Shown here: piece after piece, positions 27,401 to 35,903 of the stretch | Layout of the letters: the number at the start of each line of letters is the position of its first letter | How positions within the stretch are numbered: position 1 is the first letter of the stretch | Source: Streptomyces sp. NBC_01267 | Lineage (GTDB): Bacteria; Actinomycetota; Actinomycetes; Streptomycetales; Streptomycetaceae | Length of the DNA: 64,000 nt | NCBI RefSeq assembly: GCF_036241575.1 | Contig: NZ_CP108455.1 | Span: forward strand, 7,113,001-7,177,000 | Direction of reading: 5' to 3' | The notes under the pieces: generated by a model | What the model was told of the DNA's origin: nothing | What the model saw: only the letters and a program-made list of their open reading frames with translations | The model's database searches: none | Position numbers and translations under genes: made by a program

Positions 27401-27503
27401 GCGCACCCTGGAGGACGCGCCGCTGCCCGAACTGGCCGACGGCGCGGTGCGGTTGACGCTGCGGCCCTTCGAGCTGGTGACGCTGCGGCTGAAGCGCGGC
27501 TAG
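24474..27503 (+). CDS. Alpha-mannosidase (GH38)
   Basis: 1009 residues, full length. The N-terminal jelly-roll-like part is followed by the GH38 catalytic barrel with the zinc motif HAHIDSAWLWPL (from H260) and nucleophile region WLPDTFGFAAGLPQ (D374). The middle and C-terminal beta domains are typical (FYRPTHTNTSWEAAKFE is conserved in the family). It is cytoplasmic, with no signal, and releases mannose from alpha-mannosides such as N-glycan or yeast mannan fragments. It is the last gene of the operon. Confidence 0.95.
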   Translation: MHDDRALVEGRLKRVLDERIRPAVYPESVPLDVAVWNAPGEPVPVAEGLAATPEPIAVGDAWGAPWGTSWFRVTGTVPAEWAGKSVEAILDLGFDENMPGFQCEGLVYRPDGTPVKGLNPRNQWVRIGAPVSGGEEVRLHIEGASNPVILDYHPFLPTRLGDKETAGTEPQYKLARMDLAVFDETVWQLVQDLEVLGELMAELPVDGARRWDLLRAVGRALDAVDLQDVNGTAAAAREQLAGVLASPATPSAHRISAVGHAHIDSAWLWPLRETVRKVARTTSNMTALLEDEPEFVFAMSQAQQFAWIKEHRPEVYAKVKEAVSDGRFVPSGGMWVESDTNMPGSEAMARQFVHGKRFFLDEFGIENDEAWLPDTFGFAAGLPQIIKAAGSKWLLTQKISWSQTNKFPHHTFQWEGIDGTRIFTHFPPVDTYNCSMKGSEIAHAAKNFKDKGVAEHSLAPTGWGDGGGGTTREMIAKAARLRDLEGSATVTWETPTDFFTKAEAEYPNAPVWVGELYLELHRATLTSQAKTKQGNRRSEHLLREAELWAATAAVRAGFSYPYEQLDRIWKTVLLHQFHDILPGSSIAWVHREAEKTYAAVAAELNGIIDAAQRALAGDASAGSELVFNGAPHQRNGVAFGGASAPVAGPAARLTAREGGGFVLDNGLLRIEVDGRGLVVSAYDIEADRESVAPGSAANLLQIHPDFPNMWDAWDVDEFYRNTVTDLTDADEVSPVEDAGTVAVRVVRSFGESKVSQLLTLAPGAKLLDIATEVDWHETEKFLKAAFPLDVHAERYASETQFGHFYRPTHTNTSWEAAKFEACNHRFVHLEEPGWGVALVNDSTYGHDVTRTVRADDGGTTTTVRVSLLRAPRFPDPETDQGVHRFRHALAPGASVTDAVREGYRVNLPERRVTGDAEVAPLVSVDNDAVVVSAVKLADDASGDVVVRLYEAAGGRARARVAAGFEVAGAVATDLLERTLEDAPLPELADGAVRLTLRPFELVTLRLKRG

Positions 27504-27515
27504 CCCCGACCGGGC

Positions 27516-28475
27516 CTACCGGAGCCCGTGGTCCCGCCCTCTGCCCGGGGGCGGGACCACGGCGTCCGGTAGCGGCGCCGCTGCGTCAGGCGGTGCCGCG
27601 GGCGGCGCAGCGGTGGCCGGCGCGGTCCGTCGCTGGACGGTGACCAGTGCGATCCCGCCGCAGCACACCGCGAGCAGCGCGAGCTCGGCCGCCGACGGAG
27701 CGGCGGCCGAGCCGAGCGCCCAGTCCCCGAGCCGCACCGTGAACGGGACCGCGAGCTGGACGGCCGCGGTGAAGACCGGGCCGCGGAGCAGGATGAGCCG
27801 GTGCTGCACGAGGTAGGCGGGGGCGTAGACCGCCGCGCCCAGCAGCACGATGCCGCCGGTCGCGCCGAGGGACGGCGGGCGGTGCACCAGGGCGGGCAGG
27901 GACATCGGTACCAGCAGACAGGTCGCCGCGCCGAGCAGTACGGGCAGTACGGCGAGCGGCGGCAGATGTGCGAGCCGGTCGCGGTAGAGGAACCCGTACA
28001 CCGCGAAGGCGACGGTCGCCGCGCCCGCGAGCAGCAGGCCCATCGCGTCGATGTCGCCCGCGTCGGCGCCGAGCGCCGCGTACCCCGCGGCGGCTGCTGC
28101 CGCCACAGCCGCGCCGAGCACCTTGCGTACCGTCGACCGCTCCCCGAAGCAGACCGCCCCCACGGCCACCGAGGCGCACGGCATCAGCGCCACGACGAGG
28201 TTGGTGAGCGAGGTGCCGATGCGGGGGATGGCGAGGAGGGTGCCCGCCGCGTACCCGGCGAAGCCGAGCAGCCCCAACAGCCAGACGGTGCCGGGCCGGG
28301 CCACCGCCCGTCGCAGGTCGGCCCGGCCGGCGGAGGTCGAAGCGGCGACCGCGGTGAGCGCCGCGCAGCACACCGCGGTGCGGCCGACCGCGACGATCAG
28401 CGGGTCGGTCCCGGTGACCAGGGACCCGGAGAGCAGCCAGGTACCGGAGAGCAGCAGCACCAGGGCAACCGGCAT
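27516..28475 (-). CDS. EamA/DMT-superfamily transporter
   Basis: 319 residues from ATG 28475, chosen because AAAGG lies upstream and the first membrane span starts at once (MPVALVLLLSGTWLLSGSLV). Upstream codons are arginine-rich and hydrophilic. About ten hydrophobic segments in two repeats fit a drug/metabolite transporter exporting a small metabolite. The C-terminus is proline- and alanine-rich. Substrate unknown. Its last codons overlap a strong hairpin shared with the convergent mannosidase operon. Confidence 0.8.
   Translation of the reverse strand: MPVALVLLLSGTWLLSGSLVTGTDPLIVAVGRTAVCCAALTAVAASTSAGRADLRRAVARPGTVWLLGLLGFAGYAAGTLLAIPRIGTSLTNLVVALMPCASVAVGAVCFGERSTVRKVLGAAVAAAAAAGYAALGADAGDIDAMGLLLAGAATVAFAVYGFLYRDRLAHLPPLAVLPVLLGAATCLLVPMSLPALVHRPPSLGATGGIVLLGAAVYAPAYLVQHRLILLRGPVFTAAVQLAVPFTVRLGDWALGSAAAPSAAELALLAVCCGGIALVTVQRRTAPATAAPPAAPPDAAAPLPDAVVPPPGRGRDHGLR
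27526..27562. terminator. Bidirectional terminator-like hairpin between convergent genes
   Basis: CCGTGGTCCCGCCC (27526-27539) and GGGCGGGACCACGG (27549-27562) pair perfectly over 14 bp around a 9-base loop. It lies 22 bp after the mannosidase stop and inside the last codons of the DMT transporter gene. Confidence 0.7.
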
Positions 28476-28656
28476 CAGGGAGCGCCTTTCGACAGAGGTC
28501 CGCGGTCGCCGGTCACGGCCGCCCGGCCGGATTCGGCCGTGCGCCCGGCAATGCGGGTGGCAACGACGCACAGAATAGTTTCGTCACCTGGTCACACAAC
28601 AGTGCGCTGACAACGCGGCAGCTGTCCGTGCCGCGTCACCCGGAACACGCCCCGGG

Positions 28657-29544
28657 TCAGAACAGGCTGCGGTCGTCGCTCCGGGCGTCCTCACGGACGA
28701 TGTACCGGTCGTAGAGACCGGCGCGCGCCGTGCGCCGCCACGGCCTGGCCAGTGAGTTCACGATGGCGTCCGAACCGCACTCGATGTCGACGACCACCAC
28801 CGACGGCGTCCCGTCCCGCGGACACCGGACGGCCCACTCGCCGTCCGGGGCGACCACCCCGGCCGGTGCGACCGAACTCTGCTGTGCGGGCACGGAGAAG
28901 CTGGCCCAGTAGCTGTTGACCGCGGCGTGCCCCCGTACTTCGGTGGCGAAGCCCGGGGCGCCGCCCGTCGTCGAGAAGAGGACGCAGTCGACGTCGAGCC
29001 GCTCGTACTCGCCGAAGATCTCGGGGAAGTGGGCCTCCATGCCGAGCGAGCACCCGAACCGCACGGCGTCGACCTCGAAGGTGACCGGCACCGAGCCGGG
29101 CGTGTACATGTAGGAGACCTTCGTGTTCGACAGCATGCGTTCGTCGTAGCGCGTCACCACCACGCCCCGGTCGGAGATCACATACAGACTGTTGTGCGGC
29201 CGGTTCGGCCCGGTGAGCCGGTGGGCCGAGCCCAGCACGGTCCAGAGCCCGAGTTCTCCGGCCAGTTCCGCCGTCGCGGTCAGTTCCGAGCGCAGCACCG
29301 TCCACTCGAACCGGTTCCAGTCCGCGGGCCCGACCCTGTCCGGGCCGTCGACGGACATCACCCGCTTGTCGGGGAAGCAGATGGCTCCCTCGGTGAAATG
29401 TACGATCCTGGCGCCCGCCCGGTGGGCTTCCCGCATCAGACCGCGCAGTTCCCGCCCGCTTGCGCGCAGTTCGGCGCTCTCGCGGGGGTCTTCGCGGACA
29501 GTGGTCTGAGCAACGGCCAACCGCACATGCTTCGTTTCCGGCAT
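28657..29544 (-). CDS. Carbon-nitrogen hydrolase (nitrilase superfamily)
   Basis: 295 residues from ATG 29544, with GGAG about 8 bp upstream. The longer frame (to 29859) adds an unrelated basic stretch. The nitrilase-fold triad can be placed: Glu in HFTEGAICFP (E52), Lys in SNTKVSYMY, and Cys in VRFGCSLGMEAHFPE. Such enzymes hydrolyse amides or nitriles. The class (amidase, carbamoylase or nitrilase) and substrate cannot be told. No operon partner is obvious. Confidence 0.87.
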   Translation of the reverse strand: MPETKHVRLAVAQTTVREDPRESAELRASGRELRGLMREAHRAGARIVHFTEGAICFPDKRVMSVDGPDRVGPADWNRFEWTVLRSELTATAELAGELGLWTVLGSAHRLTGPNRPHNSLYVISDRGVVVTRYDERMLSNTKVSYMYTPGSVPVTFEVDAVRFGCSLGMEAHFPEIFGEYERLDVDCVLFSTTGGAPGFATEVRGHAAVNSYWASFSVPAQQSSVAPAGVVAPDGEWAVRCPRDGTPSVVVVDIECGSDAIVNSLARPWRRTARAGLYDRYIVREDARSDDRSLF

Positions 29545-30065
29545 CACGTCTCCGATGGGATTCGACCGGAAGTGCCGGAGGGCAGTGGTATAGGACTGAC
29601 CCGTTCTGGCGGCGCGGGCACGGACCCGGCGCTTGAGGTTCCTATGGGCTGTCATCTGGCCTTCCACGCCCCGAACGGGAGCCCCCCAGCGGCCACGCCC
29701 GAGACGATCGGACCAGAACAGCGACCTGAGAACAGGATTCCCTCTGCCTTCGTGGAAGACCGCGCCGGGGGCGGTCGGGGAAGGTCGGGCGTAGGCCACG
29801 CCGTGAACATGGTGCCGTCGCGGTCGGCCGCCGTCAACCCGGCGCGACCGCGACGGCAACCTGCGTCATGACAGCAGCATATTTTTCGGCCGGACGTACG
29901 AACCCTCATACCAGAGCGGGACGTCGAGCGCGCAAGTTCGGCAACTGCGCACCGGGCGTGGCGGCGTGGCGACTACTGTGAGTGGCTGCTGATCAACAGG
30001 GAGCCGCGACGGGTGAGTTGCGCCCCTGTCGGTAAGCCCTGGTATCCCACGTACCGAGGACGCTG
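29545..30065. other. Intergenic region with nothing recognised
   Basis: About 520 bp between the divergent nitrilase-family gene and the conservon. No RNA gene, convincing promoter pair, long inverted repeat or conserved reading frame was found; open frames here are unsupported. It presumably holds the promoters of both neighbours. Confidence 0.5.
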
Positions 30066-32003
30066 ATGTCTCATCTTCGCGCACCCGATGCGCGGACGGA
30101 CCGCCAAGAAGGCGGACGGCACGGACGGACGGGCACCCGCCCCGTTCCCCCGCCGGGCCCCGCCCCGGCTCCGCCCGCCGCCCGCCGTACCCGGTCCGCC
30201 CCGCCGACGCCCGAGGCCCGCATACGGCCTCAGCTGCTGCGCACCGCCATTCTCCCGACCGTCGTAGCAGCGTTGAGCGGCACGGCGGCCGTCGTCTACA
30301 CGATCCACTCCGCGGGAGTCCCCCAGGCGTCTGCGCTGCCGGCGCTGCGGGCGGTACTCGCCGGATGCGCGGCCCTCGCCGCCGCCGCCATGGCCGCAGC
30401 GGCGCTGGGCGCCGACCGGGTAGCCAGGACGGTGCTGGACCGCTGCAACGCCCTGCGCCGCTCCAGCGCGCGTGGCCAGGTCGAGCTGCGCGCCGTCGTC
30501 GAGCAGCTCGGCCGGGGGGAGGAGCCGCCCGCCCGGCGGCCTCTGCCCTCGGGGTCGGCCCGGGGCGACGCCTTCGAACTGCTCGCCCGGGAACTGGCCC
30601 GGGCCCAGGAGACCGCGGTCGCCTCCGTGGTCCAGGCGGCCCGGCTCGCCGCGCCGTCCGCCGGGACCACGGTGTCCCCCGCGGCGGCGGTGGCGACCAC
30701 GCGCGCCGGATCCCGTGCGCCGTCCGCGGACAAGGCCGACGAGCAGAAGGTCGAGGTCTTCGTCAATCTCGCCCGGCGGCTCCAGTCGCTGGTGCACCGC
30801 GAGATCCAGCTGCTCGACGAGCTGGAGAACCAGGTCGAGGACCCGGAGCTGCTCAAGGGCCTCTTCCACGTGGACCATCTGGCCACCCGTATCCGCCGGC
30901 ACGCGGAGAACCTCGCCGTGCTCGGCGGTGCCATCTCCCGGCGCCAGTGGTCCAACCCGGTCACCCTGACCGAGGTGATGCGCTCCGCCATCGCCGAGGT
31001 CGAGCAGTACCCGCGCGTCAAACTGGTACCGCCCATCGACGGCACCCTGCGCGGACACGCCGTCGCCGACGTCATCCACCTGCTGGCCGAACTGGTCGAG
31101 AACGCGACCGTGTTCTCCGCGCCGCACACCCAGGTGCTGCTGCGCGCGCAGCACGTCACCGCCGGGCTCGCCGTCGAGGTCGAGGACCGCGGACTGGGCA
31201 TGTCCGTCACCGAGGCCGACCGGATGAACGCCCTGCTCGCCGACCCCGACCAGGTCGACGTCGGCCATCTGCTCCAGGACGGGCGGATCGGGCTGTACGT
31301 CGTGGCCGCGCTCGCCCGCAGGCACCGGGTCTCGGTCCGGCTGCAGGCCAATATCTACGGCGGAGTCCAGGCCGTACTCGTCCTGCCCGCAGGGCTGTTG
31401 GGGGCCGACCAGGCCGGACTGCAGCCGTCGGGTGCTCACGGCCCCCAGCAGCTGGCCCGCCCCGAGCCGCAGCCACTGCCGCAGCCGGCCGACCGGGTGG
31501 AGGAACGGTCCGCCCCCGCCCCGTCCACGGACACCGCGCCCACGCCCGCCCCGCCCGCACCCGCTCGGTACAGCGCCGATCCGCCCACCGGCACCGCTCC
31601 CGCTGTCCACAACCCCGGACCCTCGCCGCTGCCGGTACGGGACACCCGGAGCGAGCGGCCCAATCCGGCAGCCGCGCTCCCCGGTGTCCAGCACGGTCCA
31701 CCGCCGGAGCCCGGCGCGCCGGGCCACCCCGCCCAGTACGACATCGGGACCGGCCCGAAGCTCTCCCCGGCGCTCCGCCCCGACCTGCCCAGGCGCCGCA
31801 GCCAGGAGCATCTGGTCCCGCAGCTCAAGGACATTCCCGCACCACGTGCGGACGAAGAACATCCGGCGGTCCACGACCCGGGTCTGATGGCGGCCTTCCA
31901 GCGCGGCATCAGCCTCGCCGAGGCGCAGCCCGAACGGGGGTTCGGCGACGGACCGCCGTACGACGAAGACGTTTTCAAGGAGGAGATGCACCATGGTGAG
32001 TGA
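30066..32003 (+). CDS. cvnA: Conservon sensor-like histidine-kinase-type ATPase (CvnA)
   Basis: 645 residues. A basic/proline-rich N-terminus precedes two membrane spans (about residues 60-85, TVVAALSGTAAVVYTIHSAG, and about 95-120). A HAMP-like or coiled segment follows, then an HK-type ATPase with N-box ELVENATVF and G-box VEVEDRGLGM. The last 200 residues are proline-rich and of low complexity. In conservons CvnA is a membrane sensor that assembles with CvnB-D as a GPCR-like complex. Phospho-accepting ability is uncertain. It overlaps cvnB by 11 bp. Confidence 0.9.
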   Translation: MSHLRAPDARTDRQEGGRHGRTGTRPVPPPGPAPAPPAARRTRSAPPTPEARIRPQLLRTAILPTVVAALSGTAAVVYTIHSAGVPQASALPALRAVLAGCAALAAAAMAAAALGADRVARTVLDRCNALRRSSARGQVELRAVVEQLGRGEEPPARRPLPSGSARGDAFELLARELARAQETAVASVVQAARLAAPSAGTTVSPAAAVATTRAGSRAPSADKADEQKVEVFVNLARRLQSLVHREIQLLDELENQVEDPELLKGLFHVDHLATRIRRHAENLAVLGGAISRRQWSNPVTLTEVMRSAIAEVEQYPRVKLVPPIDGTLRGHAVADVIHLLAELVENATVFSAPHTQVLLRAQHVTAGLAVEVEDRGLGMSVTEADRMNALLADPDQVDVGHLLQDGRIGLYVVAALARRHRVSVRLQANIYGGVQAVLVLPAGLLGADQAGLQPSGAHGPQQLARPEPQPLPQPADRVEERSAPAPSTDTAPTPAPPAPARYSADPPTGTAPAVHNPGPSPLPVRDTRSERPNPAAALPGVQHGPPPEPGAPGHPAQYDIGTGPKLSPALRPDLPRRRSQEHLVPQLKDIPAPRADEEHPAVHDPGLMAAFQRGISLAEAQPERGFGDGPPYDEDVFKEEMHHGE

Positions 32004-32427
32004 AGCGCCGACCGCGCACGCGTCCGATCTCGACTGGCTGTTGAGCGGGCTCGTCCAGCGCGTCCCGTTCACCCGCAACGCCGTTCTGCTGTCCGCCGAC
32101 GGTCTGGTGAAGTCGGTGCACGGCCTCGACGCCGACAGCGCCGACCACATGGCGGCCCTCGCCTCCGGCCTGTACTCGCTGGGCCGCAGCGCGGGAGCCC
32201 GCTTCGGCGACAGCAGCGAGGTACGGCAGGTCGTGGTGGAGCTCGACTCCACCCTGCTCTTCGTCTCGACGGCGGGCTCGGGCACCTGCCTCGCGGTACT
32301 GGCCGGCCGGGAGACCGACGCGGCGGTACTGGGGTACGAGATGGCGATGCTGGTGAAGAGCGTGCGTCCCTATCTGGTGACGCCGGCCCGCAGGCGGGCC
32401 GGCGCATCGAGTGCCACGGGGCGCTGA
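31993..32427 (+). CDS. cvnB: Roadblock/LC7-domain protein (CvnB)
   Basis: 144 residues, a single roadblock/LC7 domain: DLDWLLSGLVQRVPFTRNAV then LLSADGLVKSVHGL. This family modulates the GTPase partner (MglB-like). It starts inside the 3' end of cvnA and is followed after 2 bp by cvnC, the fixed conservon order. Confidence 0.93.
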   Translation: MVSEAPTAHASDLDWLLSGLVQRVPFTRNAVLLSADGLVKSVHGLDADSADHMAALASGLYSLGRSAGARFGDSSEVRQVVVELDSTLLFVSTAGSGTCLAVLAGRETDAAVLGYEMAMLVKSVRPYLVTPARRRAGASSATGR

Positions 32428-32429
32428 AC

Positions 32430-32801
32430 GTGCCGTTCCCGCAGGACAGCCCCTGGCTCGACGAGGCCGCCGGGCGGCTGATCCGCCCGTACGCCGTGAG
32501 CAACGGCCGCACGCGCCCCACCGCCGAACTCGACCTGCTGTCCCAGGTGATGGCGACCGGGGTGGTGCTGCCCGCCCACCTCGGCCCGGAACACGCGCAG
32601 ACCCTCGGGCTCTGCGAGCGGCCCACCTCGGTGGCGGAGATCGCCGCCTATCTGCGGCTGCCCGTGGTCGTCTCCAAAGTGCTGCTCTCCGACCTGATGG
32701 ACTGCGGGGCGGTCACCACGCGCGCCCCCCGCCCCGACGAAGACCCCACCGACCTTTCCTTGCTGGAGGCAGTGCTCGATGGCCTACGACGACGGCTCTG
32801 A
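32430..32801 (+). CDS. cvnC: DUF742 protein (CvnC)
   Basis: 123 residues with the DUF742 features: an N-terminal RLIRPYAVSNGRTRPTAELD motif and a C-terminal winged-helix-like part (ERPTSVAEIAAYLRLPVVVS). It is always found between the roadblock and GTPase genes of conservons; its biochemical role is unknown. GTG start. It overlaps cvnD by 23 bp. Confidence 0.93.
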   Translation: MPFPQDSPWLDEAAGRLIRPYAVSNGRTRPTAELDLLSQVMATGVVLPAHLGPEHAQTLGLCERPTSVAEIAAYLRLPVVVSKVLLSDLMDCGAVTTRAPRPDEDPTDLSLLEAVLDGLRRRL

Positions 32802-33372
32802 TCTCTTCCCCACCGCGCTGAAGATCCTCGTCGCGGGTGGCTTCGGGGTCGGCAAGACGACCTTCGTGGGAGCGGTCAGTGAGATCTCACCGCTGAGTAC
32901 GGAGGAGATGCTCACCCAGGCGGGCGAGCAGACGGACAGCCTGGAGGGGGTCGAGTCCAAGTCCACCACCACCGTGGCCATGGACTTCGGGAGGATCACC
33001 CTCGACCCGCAGCACGTGCTCTATCTCTTCGGCACACCGGGCCAGGAGCGCTTCTGGTTCATGTGGGACGAACTCTCCGCAGGCGCCCTCGGGGCCGTGG
33101 TGCTCGCCGACACCCGCCGCCTCACGGAGTGCTTCGGAGCGATCGACTTCTTCGAACAGCGGGGCATCGGATTCGTCGTCGCCGTCAACGAGTTCGACGG
33201 CGCGTTCCGCTACGGACCGGACGAGGTCCGCGCCGCGCTGGACCTCGATCCGGACATCCCCGTGGTGCTGTGCGACGCCCGTATCGCCAGTTCAGGGGTC
33301 CGGACCCTGGTCACGCTCGTGGGCCACCTGCTCGACATCACGCCCGCAACGAACCACGGAGTCCACCCATGA
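32779..33372 (+). CDS. cvnD: Small Ras-like ATP/GTP-binding protein (CvnD)
   Basis: 197 residues. The P-loop is GGFGVGKTT (20-28). The switch region GTPGQERFWFMW lacks the usual DxxG Asp, as is normal for CvnD/MglA-like proteins. The G4-like motif is NEFD. It works as the GTPase of the conservon with CvnB as regulator. It overlaps the following GAF gene by 4 bp (ATGA), so that gene belongs to the same transcript. Confidence 0.93.
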   Translation: MAYDDGSDLFPTALKILVAGGFGVGKTTFVGAVSEISPLSTEEMLTQAGEQTDSLEGVESKSTTTVAMDFGRITLDPQHVLYLFGTPGQERFWFMWDELSAGALGAVVLADTRRLTECFGAIDFFEQRGIGFVVAVNEFDGAFRYGPDEVRAALDLDPDIPVVLCDARIASSGVRTLVTLVGHLLDITPATNHGVHP

Positions 33373-33938
33373 CGTACGACCCGACAGGACGGCTCCTGCT
33401 GACCCCGGTCGACCGGGAAGGGCCCGATCGGGTCCGGCGGTTGCGCAGGCTCGGCCTGGGACAGCACCCCGACCCGGCCTTCGACGACTTCGCACGACGG
33501 CTCGCCGAGCTGACCGGAGCGCCGTACTCGATGGTCAACTTCATCGACGCGAACCGGCAGTTCTTCGCCGGGCTGCACACCCCGGCGGGCACTCACTCCG
33601 GCAGCGACCTGAGCGCGGTGGCGGCGGCCTGCGGGATCAACCGCGTCATGGCCCGCGACCACGGCTACTGCCCGCACGTGGTCGCCCGCCGCAAGGCACT
33701 CGTCCTGGAGGACGTCTGCGACTACCCGCGCTTCGCCGGGAACCCGGTGGTCGACGAGATCGGGATCCGCTCCTACCTGGGCGCGCCGCTCATCGACCGC
33801 ACGGACACCGCGCTCGGCGCGGTCTGTGTGGTCGACACGGTGCCGAGACGGTGGGGGGTGGCCGGCCTGGAGACGATCAAGGCGGCGGCGGCGGAACTCG
33901 TCGCGCAGATCCACCGCCGTGAGGACGGTGGGATCTGA
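33369..33938 (+). CDS. GAF-domain protein, fifth gene of the conservon
   Basis: 189 residues from ATG 33369. The frame is open upstream to 33063, but there it overlaps cvnD. One GAF domain spans roughly residues 35-185, with GYCPHVVARRKALVLEDV and SYLGAPLIDRTD, plus a short N-terminal extension (DREGPDRVRRLRRLGL). Some conservons carry a cytochrome P450 as fifth gene; here a small-molecule or redox sensor domain takes that place. Translational coupling argues that it feeds into the same signalling unit. Ligand unknown. Confidence 0.88.
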   Translation: MTYDPTGRLLLTPVDREGPDRVRRLRRLGLGQHPDPAFDDFARRLAELTGAPYSMVNFIDANRQFFAGLHTPAGTHSGSDLSAVAAACGINRVMARDHGYCPHVVARRKALVLEDVCDYPRFAGNPVVDEIGIRSYLGAPLIDRTDTALGAVCVVDTVPRRWGVAGLETIKAAAAELVAQIHRREDGGI

Positions 33939-33971
33939 CGGTCCGCCGCCGGCCGCCGGGGCCTCTCCCGG

Positions 33972-35840
33972 TCAGGCGCTGACGCTGGTCCCGTCCGGGA
34001 ACGTCAGCGTGACCGAATCCTCCGCGACCGCCACCGAGACGGACTCCTGGAGCGCGCGGGGGTGCACCGTGTCGCGGGAGAGCGCGACGAGAGAGACGTG
34101 CACGCTCCGCCCGCCGGGGTGCTCGGTCCGGGTCAGGCACGGCGTCGCGGAGTGCGGGCCGTACGCGTTGGCCTGGACGTCGCGGGCGACCGAGGCCTCC
34201 CCGGAGTCCCAGCCGTACAGCCCGACCAGCGCGCTGGTCAGCCCGTCCGCGGTACGGGCCAGGGCCCGGCCGGAGCCCTCCTCGGCCTGCGGGCGTTCCC
34301 GGTGCGCGACCGGGTGGCCCCCTTCCCGTACGGTCACGCCCGCCGGGGCGTCCACCCGGTGCACCCGGATCTCCCACGGGCCGTGCAGCACACTGGTGGT
34401 CTCGACCCGGGAACCGGCGTCCTCGTACCAGGAGGAGGCAGTCCGTCCCGAACAGGTCAGCGGGTGGATCCGGCGGCGGCGGGACGGTGTGCCGTCCGGG
34501 CCGATCAGCGCGAGGTGGTTGTCCACCGCCCGCTCCCGTGCATGGGGCGCCGACTCGGGGGCGGTCGCCGTGGAGTAGCCGAACGTGGCGTAGTGCGGAT
34601 CGTCCTCCCCCTCGCCCTGCGGCGGATTGTGGTCACTGCCGTGGTTGACGAGACGGACGATGCCGTCGTCCCGGGTGCCGTGCAGCAGCCATCCGGGCGC
34701 GGGCAGCGCGGTGTACTGGTCCGACTCCTCGATGGGCAGGGCCTGTTCGCGCGCCGTCCAGGTGGGGTGGTCGGCCGGCAGCAGCAGCCCGAGGAATCCC
34801 TTGGACGCCCAGTAGGGGGAGGCGGGCCCCGAGTACGGCTGGGTGGTGGGCAGGAACGTGTCGTACCAGCCGAGAGTAAGTAGCCCGCGCTCGTCGGGCA
34901 CGCCACGCTCGGCGAAGTGCCGCATGGTGCCGGACGCGAGACGGCGGGTGCGGCCGGGGGAGAGCGGTGTGCAGTCGGCCAGGGCGCCCATCCAGACCGG
35001 GGCGAGGGCCGCGTACCGGTAGGTGAGGGAGCGTCCCTGGTGGACGGGGGCGCCGTCCGTACCGAAGAAGTGCTGGTAGCCGTCGAGGAACTGGCCGAGC
35101 CGCTCCCGGTAGACCTTGGTACGGCCCGTCTCGGGATCCTCGCCCGCCATCCGGGACCAGAGCAGCGGGTACAGGTGGAGCGCCCAGCCGATGTAGTAGT
35201 CGAAGTTCCGCCCGTCGCCGTCGGTGTACCAGCCGTCGCCGACGTACCAGTCCTCGATCCTGTCGAGACCGCCGTCGATGTCCGACTGGCTGTACGGAGC
35301 GCCGACCGAGGCCAGGAACTGCTCGGACACCACCTGGAACAGCCGCCAGTTGTTGTCCCAGGTGCGGTGCCCGACGAAGCCGGAGAACCAGTCCACGACC
35401 CGCTCCTGGACCCGGGTGTCCAGCTTGTCCCATATCCAGGGGCGGGTCTCGTGCAGCGCCACGGCGACCGACGCCGCCTCGACCATCTGCTGGGAGCACT
35501 CGGTGAGCTTCGGCCATGCCTCACGCGAATCCGGATCGGTGCCCGTGGCCAGACCCTGTGCGTAGCGCTCCACCAGACGGGGATCGACGTCCCCGCCCGC
35601 ACCGGCGATCCGGAAGGCCGCGAGCAGGAACGAGCGCGCGTACCCTTCGAGACCGTCCGACACCACCCCGGACCAACTGCCGCGCCCCGGCAGCCGGTAC
35701 TGGGCGAAGCCCGGCGTCGCGTACGGCACGAGCGCGTCCAGCATCCGGTCGGCGAGGGCCTCCCAGTGGGCGCGGGTCCAGCCGGTACGCGAGGACAGCA
35801 GACGGTCGGTCGGGGGAAGGTGGAGGAAGGGCGAGGTCAT
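33972..35840 (-). CDS. DUF2264 protein (probable GH154-type glycosidase)
   Basis: 622 residues. The ATG at 35840 is preferred because AAGGAG lies 10 bp upstream; the earlier ATG at 35849 is only 1 bp from it. The segment RGSWSGVVSDGLEGYARSFL and the alpha-toroid character match DUF2264, a family now linked to GH154 with beta-glucuronidase activity (from general knowledge). No signal peptide is seen. It follows the PL8 lyase on the same strand and would process the unsaturated or uronic oligosaccharides that the lyase yields. It converges with the conservon. Confidence 0.85.
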   Translation of the reverse strand: MTSPFLHLPPTDRLLSSRTGWTRAHWEALADRMLDALVPYATPGFAQYRLPGRGSWSGVVSDGLEGYARSFLLAAFRIAGAGGDVDPRLVERYAQGLATGTDPDSREAWPKLTECSQQMVEAASVAVALHETRPWIWDKLDTRVQERVVDWFSGFVGHRTWDNNWRLFQVVSEQFLASVGAPYSQSDIDGGLDRIEDWYVGDGWYTDGDGRNFDYYIGWALHLYPLLWSRMAGEDPETGRTKVYRERLGQFLDGYQHFFGTDGAPVHQGRSLTYRYAALAPVWMGALADCTPLSPGRTRRLASGTMRHFAERGVPDERGLLTLGWYDTFLPTTQPYSGPASPYWASKGFLGLLLPADHPTWTAREQALPIEESDQYTALPAPGWLLHGTRDDGIVRLVNHGSDHNPPQGEGEDDPHYATFGYSTATAPESAPHARERAVDNHLALIGPDGTPSRRRRIHPLTCSGRTASSWYEDAGSRVETTSVLHGPWEIRVHRVDAPAGVTVREGGHPVAHRERPQAEEGSGRALARTADGLTSALVGLYGWDSGEASVARDVQANAYGPHSATPCLTRTEHPGGRSVHVSLVALSRDTVHPRALQESVSVAVAEDSVTLTFPDGTSVSA

Positions 35841-35903
35841 CCGGGTCATGCTCCTTGTGAGTCCGGCACTTGACGAATCCGACGCCGGTGCGTCGGACGG
35901 TGC

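Noticed and set aside
29545..30065. Possible small genes in the conservon upstream region
   Set aside because: Open frames are present, but none has a ribosome site plus a plausible protein composition; no RNA structure was evident.
35878..35897. TCCGACGC-CGGT-GCGTCGGA hairpin as terminator of the PL8 gene
   Set aside because: Only 8 bp, 108 bp beyond the stop and immediately before the DUF2264 ribosome site; too weak to assign a function.
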